NCBI GenBank assembly: GCA_026770025.1
Contig: JAMXDE010000056.1
Location: 1-64,000, forward strand
Direction: 5' to 3'
Length of the DNA stretch: 64,000 nucleotides
DNA from: Craspedostauros australis
Taxonomy: Eukaryota; Bacillariophyta; Bacillariophyceae; Mastogloiales; Achnanthaceae
Positions 51,464 through 61,845 of this stretch are shown piece by piece. Under the pieces are notes generated by a model. The model was not told the origin of the DNA. It saw nothing but the letters and a program-made list of their open reading frames with translations, and did not search any database. The position numbers and the translations under genes were made by a program. How positions within the stretch are numbered: position 1 is the stretch's first letter; each line of letters begins with the position of its first letter.

Positions 51464-54397
51464 CTAAGCATCACTGCCGCCACCAATCCCAACATCCGCG
51501 GGCGTATGCTTCGAAATGTCCTTGCACATGCCGCACTCCCGCACGGCTTCCAGGACATCATGGGTCATCTCTTCATCGCGCTCCAACAACTGCGCCGCAT
51601 GCTCCAATAACTCGGATACTGCCTGGGGAATCTTGCGTTCCTTCTGCAGCATCTGCCGGATGGGCCCCACCAACAGGTCGCCACTCACAACGTACTGCTT
51701 GACCTGCTGGTACAGGATCATCACGGTCCATTGCAGCACCGCACGCGCGTTGTGTTCCACAAGCAGCTTGGATTGCAGCTGCTGCCGACGTTGGAACAGG
51801 AACTGCTTTTCCGACTTCTTGTCCAACTTTTTGAACGGAAAGCCGCAAATGGTGAGGCAGTTCTCTTGCACTTGCTCGATGAATTCTTCCAGCTTGCCGG
51901 GGCGCACGTAGACGCTGCCGTCCTGCTCGTTGGTGCGGGTGCCTCCGAGATAGGTCTCGCCACCGCACAGCACCCACAATCGTGCCAAGGCGACGCCGTT
52001 GGTGCTGGACAGCGTCTCCCTCAAGACTGGAAGTGGTTCGCGGGGTGGAGGGCACGAGAAATAGGGCTCCACGTGGTGGATTGCAGAAATGTCAACTGGC
52101 TGGCAGTAGTCCACAACCTGCGCTTCCGCTGTTCCTGTTCCTGCTCCTGCATTGATTTCGTTGCTGTCCGCATGATCATCCAACCTTTCACGTTCGTTGA
52201 CATTGTCATCACCACCATCACCAACGTCAGCGCCACCAGCGGTAGTGTTGGCACCTCCTGCGGATGGCGATTGCCTCACAAACGAAAAGATGCCCGCCTC
52301 ATCTTCCTCTTGGAACAGCGCGTACTGCGTGAGGCGCGTCGTGAGATCCGCGCAGGGTCCGCGCAGAAACTCGCTCCGCAAGACGCCGTCTTCGATCAAG
52401 GGGGAATCGGCAGCGTACTGGATGAATTTGTGACCCGCCTGCAGCATGTAGCAGGCATCGACGTAGAATTCTTCAAAGGCGCCTTCGACGCTGCGGACTT
52501 TGGCGGCGGCGTCCTTGCGACTCAGGGACGCCTTGCTGGTTCGCAGGGAACGCAGGCGGTCGAGCTCGGCCAGGACGGCCTTTTGGCATTTGGATTGGAA
52601 GGAGGGTGTATAGACCACGCGGCGGCAGAACTCCACCGCCAGGATGCCGCTGTTGACGTCGCTGTCCCAGATGAGGTCCATGGCCTGTTCCAGCAGGTCG
52701 TCCTCGAATTCGTCTGGAATCAGCATGGGATATGCCTGCGAGACGGCGCCCACCACTTGCAAGAGCGGCGCGACACCAGCCAATTCGCTTGGGTTGAGTT
52801 CATTGTCGGCATGGTTGCTTGTGGACGACTTGCGTTTCGAATCGCGTTTGCCTTTGCGTTTGCTGCGCTTGCGGCCACCGTCATCGTCGTTGTCTGCGTC
52901 ATGCTGCTTGTGCGCGGACGATGACTTCTCTTGAATGATGGCATCGATCTCGACGGCCCTTTGCTTCGCATATGATTCGATGATGTCGGAAAGCTCCTGC
53001 GCGACGATCTTCTTGTTGAGACGCTTGCTGCTGGCGATGGCCTGGCCTTCCACGACAATGACCAGGCAGTCGTTGCATACTTCCGCGACATCCGAATGCT
53101 CGAGCAGCTGCTCGATGACGTTGGGTTGGTTGAGGAGTTCCAACGGCACGTGATCCTGCAGATCCACCATGCACTCGGACGACACCGCCTCCAGCATCGC
53201 CATCTGCAGATCCTGCAGGACGCGCGGCGCGACAACGCAATGCGTGGCCTGCAGCACGGTGGCATCCGGCGCCTGCTGTTGGATGATCTGCATCATCTCG
53301 TTGGGTAGAACCCCATGCAATCGTCCCGCGAGGTCCGCCGTGACGAATCCGTTGGCGGAGTACAGCGCCATGATGGATTCGTGCGTGTGGTGCGTGTGCG
53401 CGTGGGGAATGAACTGTGCCGATGTGAGGTCGTCGCAGTGCAAATCGCCCTTGCTGATGACGGGGTCCTGGATCCAATCCACCACGAAGGCTTGATCCCA
53501 GTCGTGCTCTTGGCATAGCTTGAGAACGCTGGTGGGTTGCTGAAGCGTTTGGAAGGTGGCGATGACGGATGCCTTCAATTGCGCGAACGTTGCGCCGGAG
53601 CAGAAGCAGGTCCCAGATGGCTTCTGCAGTCGCAAGATAGCGTCGGCATCATCCGTGAAGGTGTGCTGCAATGCTGGTATGCAATTGGCCTCGACGACAT
53701 GCAGGGGAAGTTTGAGATCGTCGACAATGCTTTTCAGTGGAAGAGAGCCCTTGGAGACGATGGCTTGTTGAATGGATCGCTTCGTGATGTCCCAGTACTC
53801 GCTGCCAATGAGGTCATCGTTGATGATTTGTATGTGAGATGGCAAATGATCCATGAGCCGGCCAGTGAGACAAGCCGGGCGTATCCGCAAGGCGCCGCAC
53901 AAATCATGCGTGGTCATGCGATGGTGGTTGTCTTCCAGGTACTTGTGTACCTGCTTGACCAACGCCTCTCTCGTGCAGAACATTGGAGACGACGAAGTAG
54001 AAGTTGGAGCCTCATCCCCAGTCAGCGGGATCAACCGACAATCCTTGTCGCTGAATTGGTAGCGTTTGTGCGGCTGCGTCGAAAGAGTCGCATCTGCTAT
54101 TGATGTAGTTGCGGCTGTTGCTGATGCCATGATTGCTGATTGAGCTGACGATGACACTTCCACTGCTGACGATGCAGCTCCTCCCATCGCTTCCCCAGCC
54201 TCCATGCGACGAAAGGTCTCCAAGTCATCTCCTTCGATTTCCGTCTGGATGCCTGCCTTGCCTGCATGATCGTGGAAGTATCCACGTCTGAGCAGCAGCT
54301 CCAGCAGCCGGTTGGCCCCATCCAACGAAAACTCCTCTGGTTTGGAGGCATCGCGGTCCGCAGCTGCATCCTCCTTGACTTCGTTGGCGTCGTTCAT
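51464..54397 (-). CDS. UFL1: E3 UFM1-protein ligase 1 (UFL1)
   Basis: A single-exon, 977-residue protein from ATG 54397 (MNDANEVKEDAAAD). UFL1 is the scaffold-type E3 that transfers UFM1 to targets such as ribosomal protein uL24 at the ER membrane. Winged-helix blocks run through the first 500 residues (YLEDNHHRMTTHDLCGALRI, DDLIGSEYWDITKRSIQQAI, IPHAHTHHTHESIMALYSAN). A Lys-rich segment lies near 530-550, as in the animal protein. The C-terminal domain has FPFKKLDKKSEKQFLFQRRQ, LQWTVMILYQQVKQYVVSG and QAVSELLEHAAQLL. An Asn/Asp/Gly-rich insertion of about 100 residues interrupts the C-terminal half. The length exceeds the human protein (794) mainly because of this and the N-terminal extension. 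Confidence 0.9.
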   Translation of the reverse strand: MNDANEVKEDAAADRDASKPEEFSLDGANRLLELLLRRGYFHDHAGKAGIQTEIEGDDLETFRRMEAGEAMGGAASSAVEVSSSAQSAIMASATAATTSIADATLSTQPHKRYQFSDKDCRLIPLTGDEAPTSTSSSPMFCTREALVKQVHKYLEDNHHRMTTHDLCGALRIRPACLTGRLMDHLPSHIQIINDDLIGSEYWDITKRSIQQAIVSKGSLPLKSIVDDLKLPLHVVEANCIPALQHTFTDDADAILRLQKPSGTCFCSGATFAQLKASVIATFQTLQQPTSVLKLCQEHDWDQAFVVDWIQDPVISKGDLHCDDLTSAQFIPHAHTHHTHESIMALYSANGFVTADLAGRLHGVLPNEMMQIIQQQAPDATVLQATHCVVAPRVLQDLQMAMLEAVSSECMVDLQDHVPLELLNQPNVIEQLLEHSDVAEVCNDCLVIVVEGQAIASSKRLNKKIVAQELSDIIESYAKQRAVEIDAIIQEKSSSAHKQHDADNDDDGGRKRSKRKGKRDSKRKSSTSNHADNELNPSELAGVAPLLQVVGAVSQAYPMLIPDEFEDDLLEQAMDLIWDSDVNSGILAVEFCRRVVYTPSFQSKCQKAVLAELDRLRSLRTSKASLSRKDAAAKVRSVEGAFEEFYVDACYMLQAGHKFIQYAADSPLIEDGVLRSEFLRGPCADLTTRLTQYALFQEEDEAGIFSFVRQSPSAGGANTTAGGADVGDGGDDNVNERERLDDHADSNEINAGAGTGTAEAQVVDYCQPVDISAIHHVEPYFSCPPPREPLPVLRETLSSTNGVALARLWVLCGGETYLGGTRTNEQDGSVYVRPGKLEEFIEQVQENCLTICGFPFKKLDKKSEKQFLFQRRQQLQSKLLVEHNARAVLQWTVMILYQQVKQYVVSGDLLVGPIRQMLQKERKIPQAVSELLEHAAQLLERDEEMTHDVLEAVRECGMCKDISKHTPADVGIGGGSDA

Positions 54398-55263
54398 CGT
54401 GTCTTCTGTTGTTCTGTACAATATATCGTATTCTATAATACTTGTATATCACGCAGTGATTGCTGTCCTGCGCTTCACTTTGTTTCCACTCTCCCTTGCT
54501 CCTCCGACAACACAAGTTGACAGGAACAATGGAGCCATCAACGAAGCGAAAGATTTTGGATTCTGTGTTGTCAGCTCTTTGTGAATATTCGACGGCATAT
54601 TCGACACGAATGAAAGCACATTTCAATACCGTATTTTACAGCTACAAACGGTATTGGTATTACCAAGATGCGCTACTCCTGACAACAACAAAATTCAATT
54701 TGTATTTCACCCTAACTTTCATATTCCGTCTGCAGGTCAACCGCATCACCAGAATTTGTGTGTGAAACCCATCAAAAAGCCCACCAACAGGCAAGACATG
54801 GCAATCAAGCGAAGCAAGGCAAGGAATGCGAGCAGGCAAAGCAACCCTGCAATGGCATCCCATTGGCCACACTTCTGTCGACCAACCAATCCACCAAGGC
54901 ATTCATTGGGCACTAGCCAATCGGACGGACAGAGCAACGCAGGACTTCAGGTGGCGTGGAGGAAGGAATCGAAGAGCAAGAGGAAGGAACTGGCGAGATC
55001 CGGTCGTTTGTTGGTGAAGACGGCTGTTGTGACAGGAACCTCAAGGGCGTCCACTCACTCTTGAGAGGCAATCGAGAGCAGGAGCGCACAGCCTCGCTTC
55101 CTGCAATAGCTCCATTGCGTCCCTTGCGTCTGAGGAGCACGATCAATCAAATACTCAGGCAAAGTCAGGCAAAGTGAGAGAAAGTGAGACAAAAAGCGCA
55201 AGCAAAGGTCTTCGCAGAATCTCATGACCGCACGGCCGATATCATCAGCTCGAATACGCACCC
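54398..55263. promoter_or_regulatory. Divergent upstream region of UFL1 and RPC9
   Basis: 866 bp separate the two divergent start codons. The stretch just left of 55264 is AG-rich with GGCAAAG-like repeats at about 55150-55185. No separate gene was seen. Confidence 0.45.
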
Positions 55264-55980
55264 ATGGAACAGCTGACGAAGCTCAACGCCAGCCCCGTGC
55301 TGCTGTCCAACGTCGAGCTGCTCGAGCTGCTGTCCAAGCGCATTGAGGATCGCGGCAAGGAGGAGGCGCGGCGCAATTCCAACCGGAGGCGGCGGAACCA
55401 GAGCACCAAGTACATGCATCGCGATTGGATCGAGCAGAGTGTCTGCGACTATTTGCGAAAGACGCCCTGTGCGGGATTGGACATGCACAAGCACAAGGAG
55501 ATGAAGCGGGTCCTCATGAAGCGAGGGCCCAAGTCGTCATCGGCAAAGTCATCATCGGCAGCGCCATCATCATCATCATCAACGGCGGAGACATCTGCAA
55601 AGCAATCCGATTCCGCGGATGCCGCCGAATCCAACGGCTTCAATCTCACGGAGGCGGAATCCATACAGATCATCAACTTCCTGCCGCGCCAGCCCGTGGA
55701 TATTCATCTCATGATCGAGGAACTGCAGAATCGTATGTCGGAGACGCGGCAGGAACAGCTCTTGGAGTTCATTGCGTCGTATGCGCCGGAACAAGACCAG
55801 GGTGATGTTGTGATGGAGTCCAATGACAATGGCAATGATGATGATGATGATGTTGTGGAGTCGGAAGCGGTGAAAAGTGGAGGCAATCTTAATGGCGCTG
55901 ATGCGCAAGCGGGGAAGGCGGCAATGGCAGATGGCCAGACGCAGCGGCGGACCTCCAAGCGCGTCAAGGTGGAGCTATGA
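55264..55980 (+). CDS. CRCP: RNA polymerase III subunit RPC9 (CRCP/Rpc17)
   Basis: A single-exon, 238-residue protein from ATG 55264. It contains both halves of the RPB4-like HRDC fold of RPC9: LLSNVELLELLSKRIED with IEQSVCDYLRKTPC at the N-terminus, and FNLTEAESIQIINFLPRQPV with IHLMIEELQNRMSETRQEQL further on. RPC9 pairs with RPC8 to form the stalk of RNA polymerase III, which makes tRNA and 5S rRNA. The protein is longer than the human one (148 residues) because of a Ser/Ala-rich insertion at about 90-125 and an acidic tail ending in a basic, NLS-like RRTSKRVKVEL. The family assignment is firm. Confidence 0.93.
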   Translation: MEQLTKLNASPVLLSNVELLELLSKRIEDRGKEEARRNSNRRRRNQSTKYMHRDWIEQSVCDYLRKTPCAGLDMHKHKEMKRVLMKRGPKSSSAKSSSAAPSSSSSTAETSAKQSDSADAAESNGFNLTEAESIQIINFLPRQPVDIHLMIEELQNRMSETRQEQLLEFIASYAPEQDQGDVVMESNDNGNDDDDDVVESEAVKSGGNLNGADAQAGKAAMADGQTQRRTSKRVKVEL

Positions 55981-56488
55981 CACCGTCCCAATCAAGCAAA
56001 GAAGCATTTCTTCGAGCAAGCAATCGCTATATACCAATCGAATGAGGATGCCCCCTATGCATTAGCAACAGCAGTAATAGTAGCGTAACACGCATCCAAT
56101 CGCAACAGCAATCGCAGAAGCATTTACTTAGTCTACGATACAGATACAGATCCAAATGCTTCGGTGGTACTGTCTCAAATCACTTCAATGTACTCTCATG
56201 CGACTAGGGGAAATATCATGCAGTCGTTATACTTGTGTTCTGTTTTCCTAGTTTTCATGTTCCACTCCTCATAGAGTGGTCATTATCGTTAGTGTCAATG
56301 TTATTCGTACGTTCGTGTACGATCCTTCCTGCTTGCAGCAGCTTCCTTGCTATGCAAAACGCCATTCCCCCACCGCCCGTGTTCTGTCTCGCCGCCTGTT
56401 TTCAATCAATCAATCAATCAACTTGTCCATCCTCCCCTGCACCCGTCCATCAGTCTGTGCATCTGTCTGTCCATCTGCCTACATCTGC
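55981..56488. other. Convergent intergenic region
   Basis: The 3' ends of RPC9 and the acidic unknown gene meet here. An AATC tetranucleotide run lies at about 56403-56422. No further gene was seen. Confidence 0.5.
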
Positions 56489-57055
56489 CTACACCTGCTG
56501 ATTGCGCGTGGCCAACCGCGTGCTGCGTCGTACCTTGATCTCTTTGTTGCGCTTGTAGGAGAACGCGGTCTTTGTGCATCGTCCCATCGTCTTGCCCTTG
56601 GCAGAGTCCAACTTCACCTCTTCGTCCAGATCGAATTCGTAGAAGTTCTTGTCGAGCACGTGATCGGCAATGAGATCGTCATCGTCCTCGTCGTAGTAGA
56701 GGACGTCGTCTTCATCGGCGTCCGCCTCATCCGAACAGACGCTCTCGTACTCTGCTTGCGCTCCATCCGCTTGCGCCTCATCATCATCCACGAAGAGCCC
56801 TTCCAACCGCTTGTTCAAGGCCTCCAGCTCATCGGGATCGCAGAACCGCGCGGATTTGGTGGCCGACGTGAGGGGTGCCGTATCGGGCGTGCGCGATGAC
56901 ACGAGGACGGGCGACACCAGCAAGGTGGGCACGTACTTGACGCAGCGGCCGTTGGCATGTTGGTCGTGCTTGTTATCCGGGATGTGCTTGTTGGGGTGAA
57001 TCTTGAGCATGGCGTTGGGGGCGACGGTGGTGCATTGTTTGGTGTTGATCTTCAT
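56489..57055 (-). CDS. Hypothetical acidic protein with basic C-terminus
   Basis: 188 residues from ATG 57055 (MKINTKQCTTVAPNAM). The frame continues upstream without an ATG supported by conservation. The middle (about 95-150) is rich in Asp and Glu (DEADADEDDVLYYDEDDDD), followed by an amphipathic block (LDKNFYEFDLDEEVKLD). The C-terminus is basic and NLS-like (YKRNKEIKVRRSTRLATRN). I do not recognise the family. The composition resembles small nuclear or chromatin-associated proteins. It is divergent from the UBA-like gene at 58043. Confidence 0.6.
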   Translation of the reverse strand: MKINTKQCTTVAPNAMLKIHPNKHIPDNKHDQHANGRCVKYVPTLLVSPVLVSSRTPDTAPLTSATKSARFCDPDELEALNKRLEGLFVDDDEAQADGAQAEYESVCSDEADADEDDVLYYDEDDDDLIADHVLDKNFYEFDLDEEVKLDSAKGKTMGRCTKTAFSYKRNKEIKVRRSTRLATRNQQV

Positions 57056-58042
57056 CGTGATTGTTGTTTGTTGTCTGTTGTTGTCTGTTGTCTGTCTGTT
57101 GTTGTTGTGATCAGAGTGTGTGATTTTGTGAGGAGATGAGCAGGAGCTGCAAATCGTGAGCATGCACAAACGCAATGCAATGCACAAACGCTGCGCAAAC
57201 GTAAAGCGACAGACACATCACATCACATCATGCAATGACTTGCGATGACATGCATCGCCAAAGTGAACTCGCCACTGCCCACGTGACTGCTCCTTGCATG
57301 TGGCTGCTCTCTTTGTTTGGAGTGCGGTGGCACCATCAACGTCCACGATCCTCTCTGCTGCCAATCTTCATCCATCCATCGCCGAAGCGCAAACCCGCGT
57401 GGACATTGCGACACAAATCAGATCGTGTGGGCGAGTCCACGATTCAAAGACACGAAGGATACCTCGTGATTACTTCGAGTCCTTGATCGTATTACGATTC
57501 GATCACTTCGAATAGCACTGCGCAATTCAAAAACTCCCGCCAGAATGACAAGCACAACACACGACGTGCAAAGACAGACGCAAAGACAGAGCAAGAGGAA
57601 AGATAGAGACAGGAACTCCTCATGAAGCCAAAGACGGCAACAGGAGAAGCCAAGGCTCATACCACAACCACAACCACAACCACAACCACAACCACAACCA
57701 CAACCACAACCACAACCACAGTCTCTCTCTCTCTCTCTCTCTGCTCGTCGCGCTATTCACAAGAACTGGCCTCATCCAAGGGCATCAAGGACACCAATAA
57801 CACTTTGGTCATCTCATCTCATCACCAGGACAAGCACACCATCCAACACTCTTGTCAGAAAGGTGCTTCCCCTTGACTACTGCTACTGCCACCACCACTG
57901 TCGCTACGACTGCTACTGCTACTGTCCCATCCTTGTACTTATCTTGTAGAATACTTGTCCATATTATATAATACTAGTACTCATATAGTATATGGTATAA
58001 TATATAATAGGATACTTACGAATAGTCGTACATACCATCAAG
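57056..58042. promoter_or_regulatory. Divergent upstream region with microsatellites
   Basis: 987 bp lie between two divergent start codons. It holds the compound microsatellite at 57661-57743, and an A/T-rich stretch with TATATAATA-like words at about 57955-58012 just upstream of the ATG at 58043, a plausible core promoter position. Confidence 0.45.
57661..57743. repeat. Compound microsatellite: (ACCACA)10 then (CT)n
   Basis: Sixty bases of perfect ACCACA hexamers run directly into about eleven CT dinucleotides. It lies 300 bp upstream of the gene at 58043. Confidence 0.97.
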
Positions 58043-61000
58043 ATGGCAAAGTCCAACGAAGAGCCGGAGTCCGGGGAAGATGGTGCCCCGAACGGAGACC
58101 AACAGCAGCAGCAACAGCAACAACAGCGCAGACAAAGAGAACAAGACCAGGCAATGCTCGAACTGGACGCTCTGTTGGCAGAGGCACCAGCAGAACCCCA
58201 CGCAAGAGCCCCGCAAGCAGACGAGCGAAGCCATCCCAACGTGGTGCAACCCACAAAGCGGCCACGCACGAAGAGCTCCCGCAAGAAACGCCGTGACAAC
58301 GCACCAGCCAGCGACAACCTAAGACAGCTGCTGCAGTACGTGCGACCCATGCACGCGGAGCACGAAGTCGACGTGCAGAAGGCGCAGCGTCTCCTCGAGG
58401 CGACGGCCGGCAACATCAACATGGCGGCGCAGTTGTACTGGGATGATTACTTCGCGAGCGCCGCGGTGCAGATCGCCGTGTCCAAACAACAGCAGCAACC
58501 GGGCATGTTCTTTCATCCGTCCGATTTTGCGGGTGATGCTGCGCGGTCGGAGAAACCCAGAGGCGATCCCAAGAGGGACGAACAACCGGATGCGGCCTTG
58601 CCAAACGATGCCAAACAAAAGTCGGATCCGGATGCGGCTCGCTCCATGCTACGCAAGGCCGTGGCCAATGCGCCCAACCAACACAACGAGGATCACATGG
58701 ATGTGGATGCGCCATTGTCCAATAATGCCGATGCATCCGAGAGCAAGGTTCCACAAGCTGCAGCGGCTGCTGCTCGGGCCAACAACGACGACGATGATGA
58801 TGACGATGACAACGACGATGACGACAACAACGCCAATGATGAGGATGATGATGGCGGTGCCGAACAACCCAATGCCAACGCCAATGCCAATGCCAATGCA
58901 AACCCAGAGGCAGCTGCAGCTGCTCCGGAAGCAGACGCTGCCAATCATGATCAGCAACGTGCTCTCAGCGTCTTGGTCTCCGTATCAGACGATGAAGCGG
59001 CGCCCACGAGCCGTCGCAGAAACGCAAGATCGAGACGCAGATCGCGAGATTCCAGCGATGCGCGGGCTGCGTCCAGAAGCCGCTCGGCTCGCACAAGGAC
59101 TCATGCACAGAGCGGTCTGCGCTCTTCTTCTCGCGACATTCCCAGAGCCCGCAGACAGGCCGACGACGAACGCAATCGAGATGGGGATCGGATTGCGCGT
59201 GCGGACCATCATGACCTCGTGCGCAGGTTGATGAAGAATGCGGCCACCATGATCGCCAAACGCGAGCAGACCGAACCTAAAACAAACCGCCGCAGCTTTG
59301 GGGAGATGTCCGCTCGCCCTGACCGCAACGATGCAACGCGCATCGCACGCGCGGATGATCCCGTCACGGTGGATGACGACAGCAGCGTGGGCGATTACTA
59401 CCTCGAAGACACGGGTTGGGCGGATGATGAAGGCGGACCCGGACTTCGTGTGCCTTGCGATGTGCTCTGGGGGGAAGTTAAGCCACGTGACGAAAGCAAT
59501 CAGGATGTCAACGACGTCAATGAGAATGACAACGACAACATGGATGCTGACAACGACAACGACAACGCTGACAACGACAATGCCAACGACGGTGATAACA
59601 ACAACGACAGCAGCAACAACGCCGACGACAACAATGACGACAACAACGAAGACGACAAGCAGAACACCGTATGTTCCAATCTGCCTGCTGCGTGGTACCA
59701 TGCAGGTTTCACACCATCAACGTGCAGCACCGGCCTCATGGCGCGGGCGCCAACGATTGCGGAGCTGGAACACATCATCTCCATGCGTGATCAGCGCGAA
59801 GGATGGAACGGCCGATCGCCGATCCCCGATCCCTTCCATTGCCGTTCTGTCACCGCCATCCTTTCCATCGTCACGGCCATGATGTACGCAGGTGTGTCCA
59901 TTCAGGGCAATGTCGTTGACAGCACCAAGGCCCAAGCCAAGTTCTCAGAGCTGTCTCGCGACGATAAGCGACGGGACTTTGAACGTAGACTCACAGATGC
60001 ACTCTCAGCTCTCATCCACGTGGCTGTCAAGACCTCACTGCGACGCAAGACGGCCGCGTTTGAAAAGTACGAGCGTCGCAGCCGCCGCACAGCGAAAGGA
60101 GGCGTGGATCGCGAGGAGCAGCAGAGGATGCAGGTCCTGAAGAGCAGGTTGAACCTCTTCCGCACCTGCGCCTGGCTCGAAGATCCGGGAGCAACGACCG
60201 TGACTTCGAACGGAAATCATGCAAACACGCACAACATCAACAAGATTCTCACGTCCTGCAGCCACATCGACGACATCTACATCTTCGTCAAGAGCTCCAT
60301 TCGCAAGTTCATGGCCCGCGGAGGCGTCGCCTTGTTCCTCGAGGTCATCATTGGCATTCATGGCAACAAGGCCGTGAAGCGCATGCTGGCACGAGCGCAA
60401 GCAGATCCTGCTCAAAATCAAGTCACGGCAGATACAGATGTGGACATGCCAGCTGCTGATGAACCTGTCAATCAGGCACAGCAGGATGACACGAGCAAGC
60501 CATCTGCCAACGTCGTCAGGAATGATTCCAAGAACACACCAGTATCAGTGACTGGTGAGGATATTCCACCAGAGGCGGCCGATGTTGCGATCACGCGACC
60601 CTTGATCTCCTGCACGTGCTGCGAACGGCACCTCAAGAAGATCGACGAGAAGCCCATTCCGCTGAACATCCGCAACAACCTCGCCAACCTCCTGGATATG
60701 ACACCTCCGGGCACCAGCTGCATTTCGGTGGAGCTCATTAGCCTCATTCTCACGGGCGAGATCCACACATCGTGGGAAGGCTGGTCCACAGAGAACCTCG
60801 GGTTTGGTATCTTGACCAACGGCGACGAACTCGACTACCGCCTGATCCGACCAGTGTACCCAGTCTGGGTGCTGGTCGGCGACACTTCTTACACGAACGT
60901 CTGGGTGGACGGCGAAGTGCGCAAGGATTGCTGGGACAGTATCGGCCACGTGGACAAGGCAGGGGAGATCCTGGATATGTTGCACTGGAATCCGTGGTAC

Positions 61001-61510
61001 GGGAAGGAGCGCAAGCGCACCTCTCTGCGGCTGACCATGCCGCGAGACGATTGGAAGGTGCCGAAGATGACGGAGAATCCATTCCAGTCGCTCGGGCGAC
61101 CGCAGAAGGCACAGAGGATCGTGTCGTTGTCATCCACCGAAGCAAGCCGTCTCAGCAGCAGCGTTCGAGAACGAAGCAAACGGGAATACGAGGCCGGCAA
61201 GCAGCTGCAGGCGCCCATCCGCAAGGCGGAGATTGACGCATGCCACGTAAACCTCGACGATATGAAGTTCTATCCCAAGGAGCTTCACATGTGGCGGTTC
61301 TCTTTCAACGGCACAGATGACAACCAAATGGCCGACGCTAAGCCTAAGGTTCACGCTGATGCAGGGGTTCCGTACTTTCGTCTGACTGAACGACAAAAGC
61401 AGATCGCGGAGAGCAAGGTGGGTGCGAGACTCAAGACGCTCCTGTGGAGAAGATTTCCCAACGCGACCATCAATCACTTCGATCCCGTCGATCCGCATCC
61501 GATCATTTAG
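58043..61510 (+). CDS. UBA-like domain protein with possible diverged MINDY-type domain
   Basis: A single-exon, 1,155-residue frame from ATG 58043. It begins with a polyglutamine stretch and a basic NLS-like segment (KRPRTKSSRKKRR, about 72-84). At about 106-138 is a UBA-like/TAP-C-type helical block (VDVQKAQRLLEATAGNINMA), often ubiquitin-binding. Long disordered Asp/Asn- and Arg/Ser-rich tracts follow to about residue 550. The C-terminal half is folded: a Cys-containing helix (DPFHCRSVTAILSIVTAMMY), a Cys-rich CTCCERHLKK, and a block (VELISLILTGEIHTSWEGW, then PVYPVWVLVGDTSYTNVW) that resembles the end of MINDY-3/4 deubiquitinase domains. The expected catalytic His (SxxHYTVLF) is Ser here, so it may be inactive. 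The UBA-like call is moderate; the MINDY relation is tentative. Confidence 0.65.
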   Translation: MAKSNEEPESGEDGAPNGDQQQQQQQQQRRQREQDQAMLELDALLAEAPAEPHARAPQADERSHPNVVQPTKRPRTKSSRKKRRDNAPASDNLRQLLQYVRPMHAEHEVDVQKAQRLLEATAGNINMAAQLYWDDYFASAAVQIAVSKQQQQPGMFFHPSDFAGDAARSEKPRGDPKRDEQPDAALPNDAKQKSDPDAARSMLRKAVANAPNQHNEDHMDVDAPLSNNADASESKVPQAAAAAARANNDDDDDDDDNDDDDNNANDEDDDGGAEQPNANANANANANPEAAAAAPEADAANHDQQRALSVLVSVSDDEAAPTSRRRNARSRRRSRDSSDARAASRSRSARTRTHAQSGLRSSSRDIPRARRQADDERNRDGDRIARADHHDLVRRLMKNAATMIAKREQTEPKTNRRSFGEMSARPDRNDATRIARADDPVTVDDDSSVGDYYLEDTGWADDEGGPGLRVPCDVLWGEVKPRDESNQDVNDVNENDNDNMDADNDNDNADNDNANDGDNNNDSSNNADDNNDDNNEDDKQNTVCSNLPAAWYHAGFTPSTCSTGLMARAPTIAELEHIISMRDQREGWNGRSPIPDPFHCRSVTAILSIVTAMMYAGVSIQGNVVDSTKAQAKFSELSRDDKRRDFERRLTDALSALIHVAVKTSLRRKTAAFEKYERRSRRTAKGGVDREEQQRMQVLKSRLNLFRTCAWLEDPGATTVTSNGNHANTHNINKILTSCSHIDDIYIFVKSSIRKFMARGGVALFLEVIIGIHGNKAVKRMLARAQADPAQNQVTADTDVDMPAADEPVNQAQQDDTSKPSANVVRNDSKNTPVSVTGEDIPPEAADVAITRPLISCTCCERHLKKIDEKPIPLNIRNNLANLLDMTPPGTSCISVELISLILTGEIHTSWEGWSTENLGFGILTNGDELDYRLIRPVYPVWVLVGDTSYTNVWVDGEVRKDCWDSIGHVDKAGEILDMLHWNPWYGKERKRTSLRLTMPRDDWKVPKMTENPFQSLGRPQKAQRIVSLSSTEASRLSSSVRERSKREYEAGKQLQAPIRKAEIDACHVNLDDMKFYPKELHMWRFSFNGTDDNQMADAKPKVHADAGVPYFRLTERQKQIAESKVGARLKTLLWRRFPNATINHFDPVDPHPII

Positions 61511-61845
61511 TACACAGGTATTCGCAGGCGTCCGGAGCGTGTCAAGCACGCAGGGATGAAAGAATAGACATCGCATACACGAATAGTATCATAAATGGTT
61601 ATTCTATACTGACGAGTACATCAATTGTGTGTGGTCGTGCGTATGTATGTATGGTGGATGTGAACACATCATTCAATCGAGTGAATGATGCATGGTATTA
61701 TACAACTGTGATGTGCAATGTGCAGTGGGAATAGATTCTGGACGGCTTTGCATGTTCTGAGAGTATGCATCCGTATTCGTGTGTGTGTGGTATCCATGCC
61801 CAACAAAATGGATTCCAATGATCTCATGTCCCTCGTGTTTCCCCA
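61511..61845. other. Convergent intergenic region
   Basis: A/T-rich sequence between the stops of the UBA-like gene and the plastid ferredoxin gene. No gene was seen. Confidence 0.5.
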
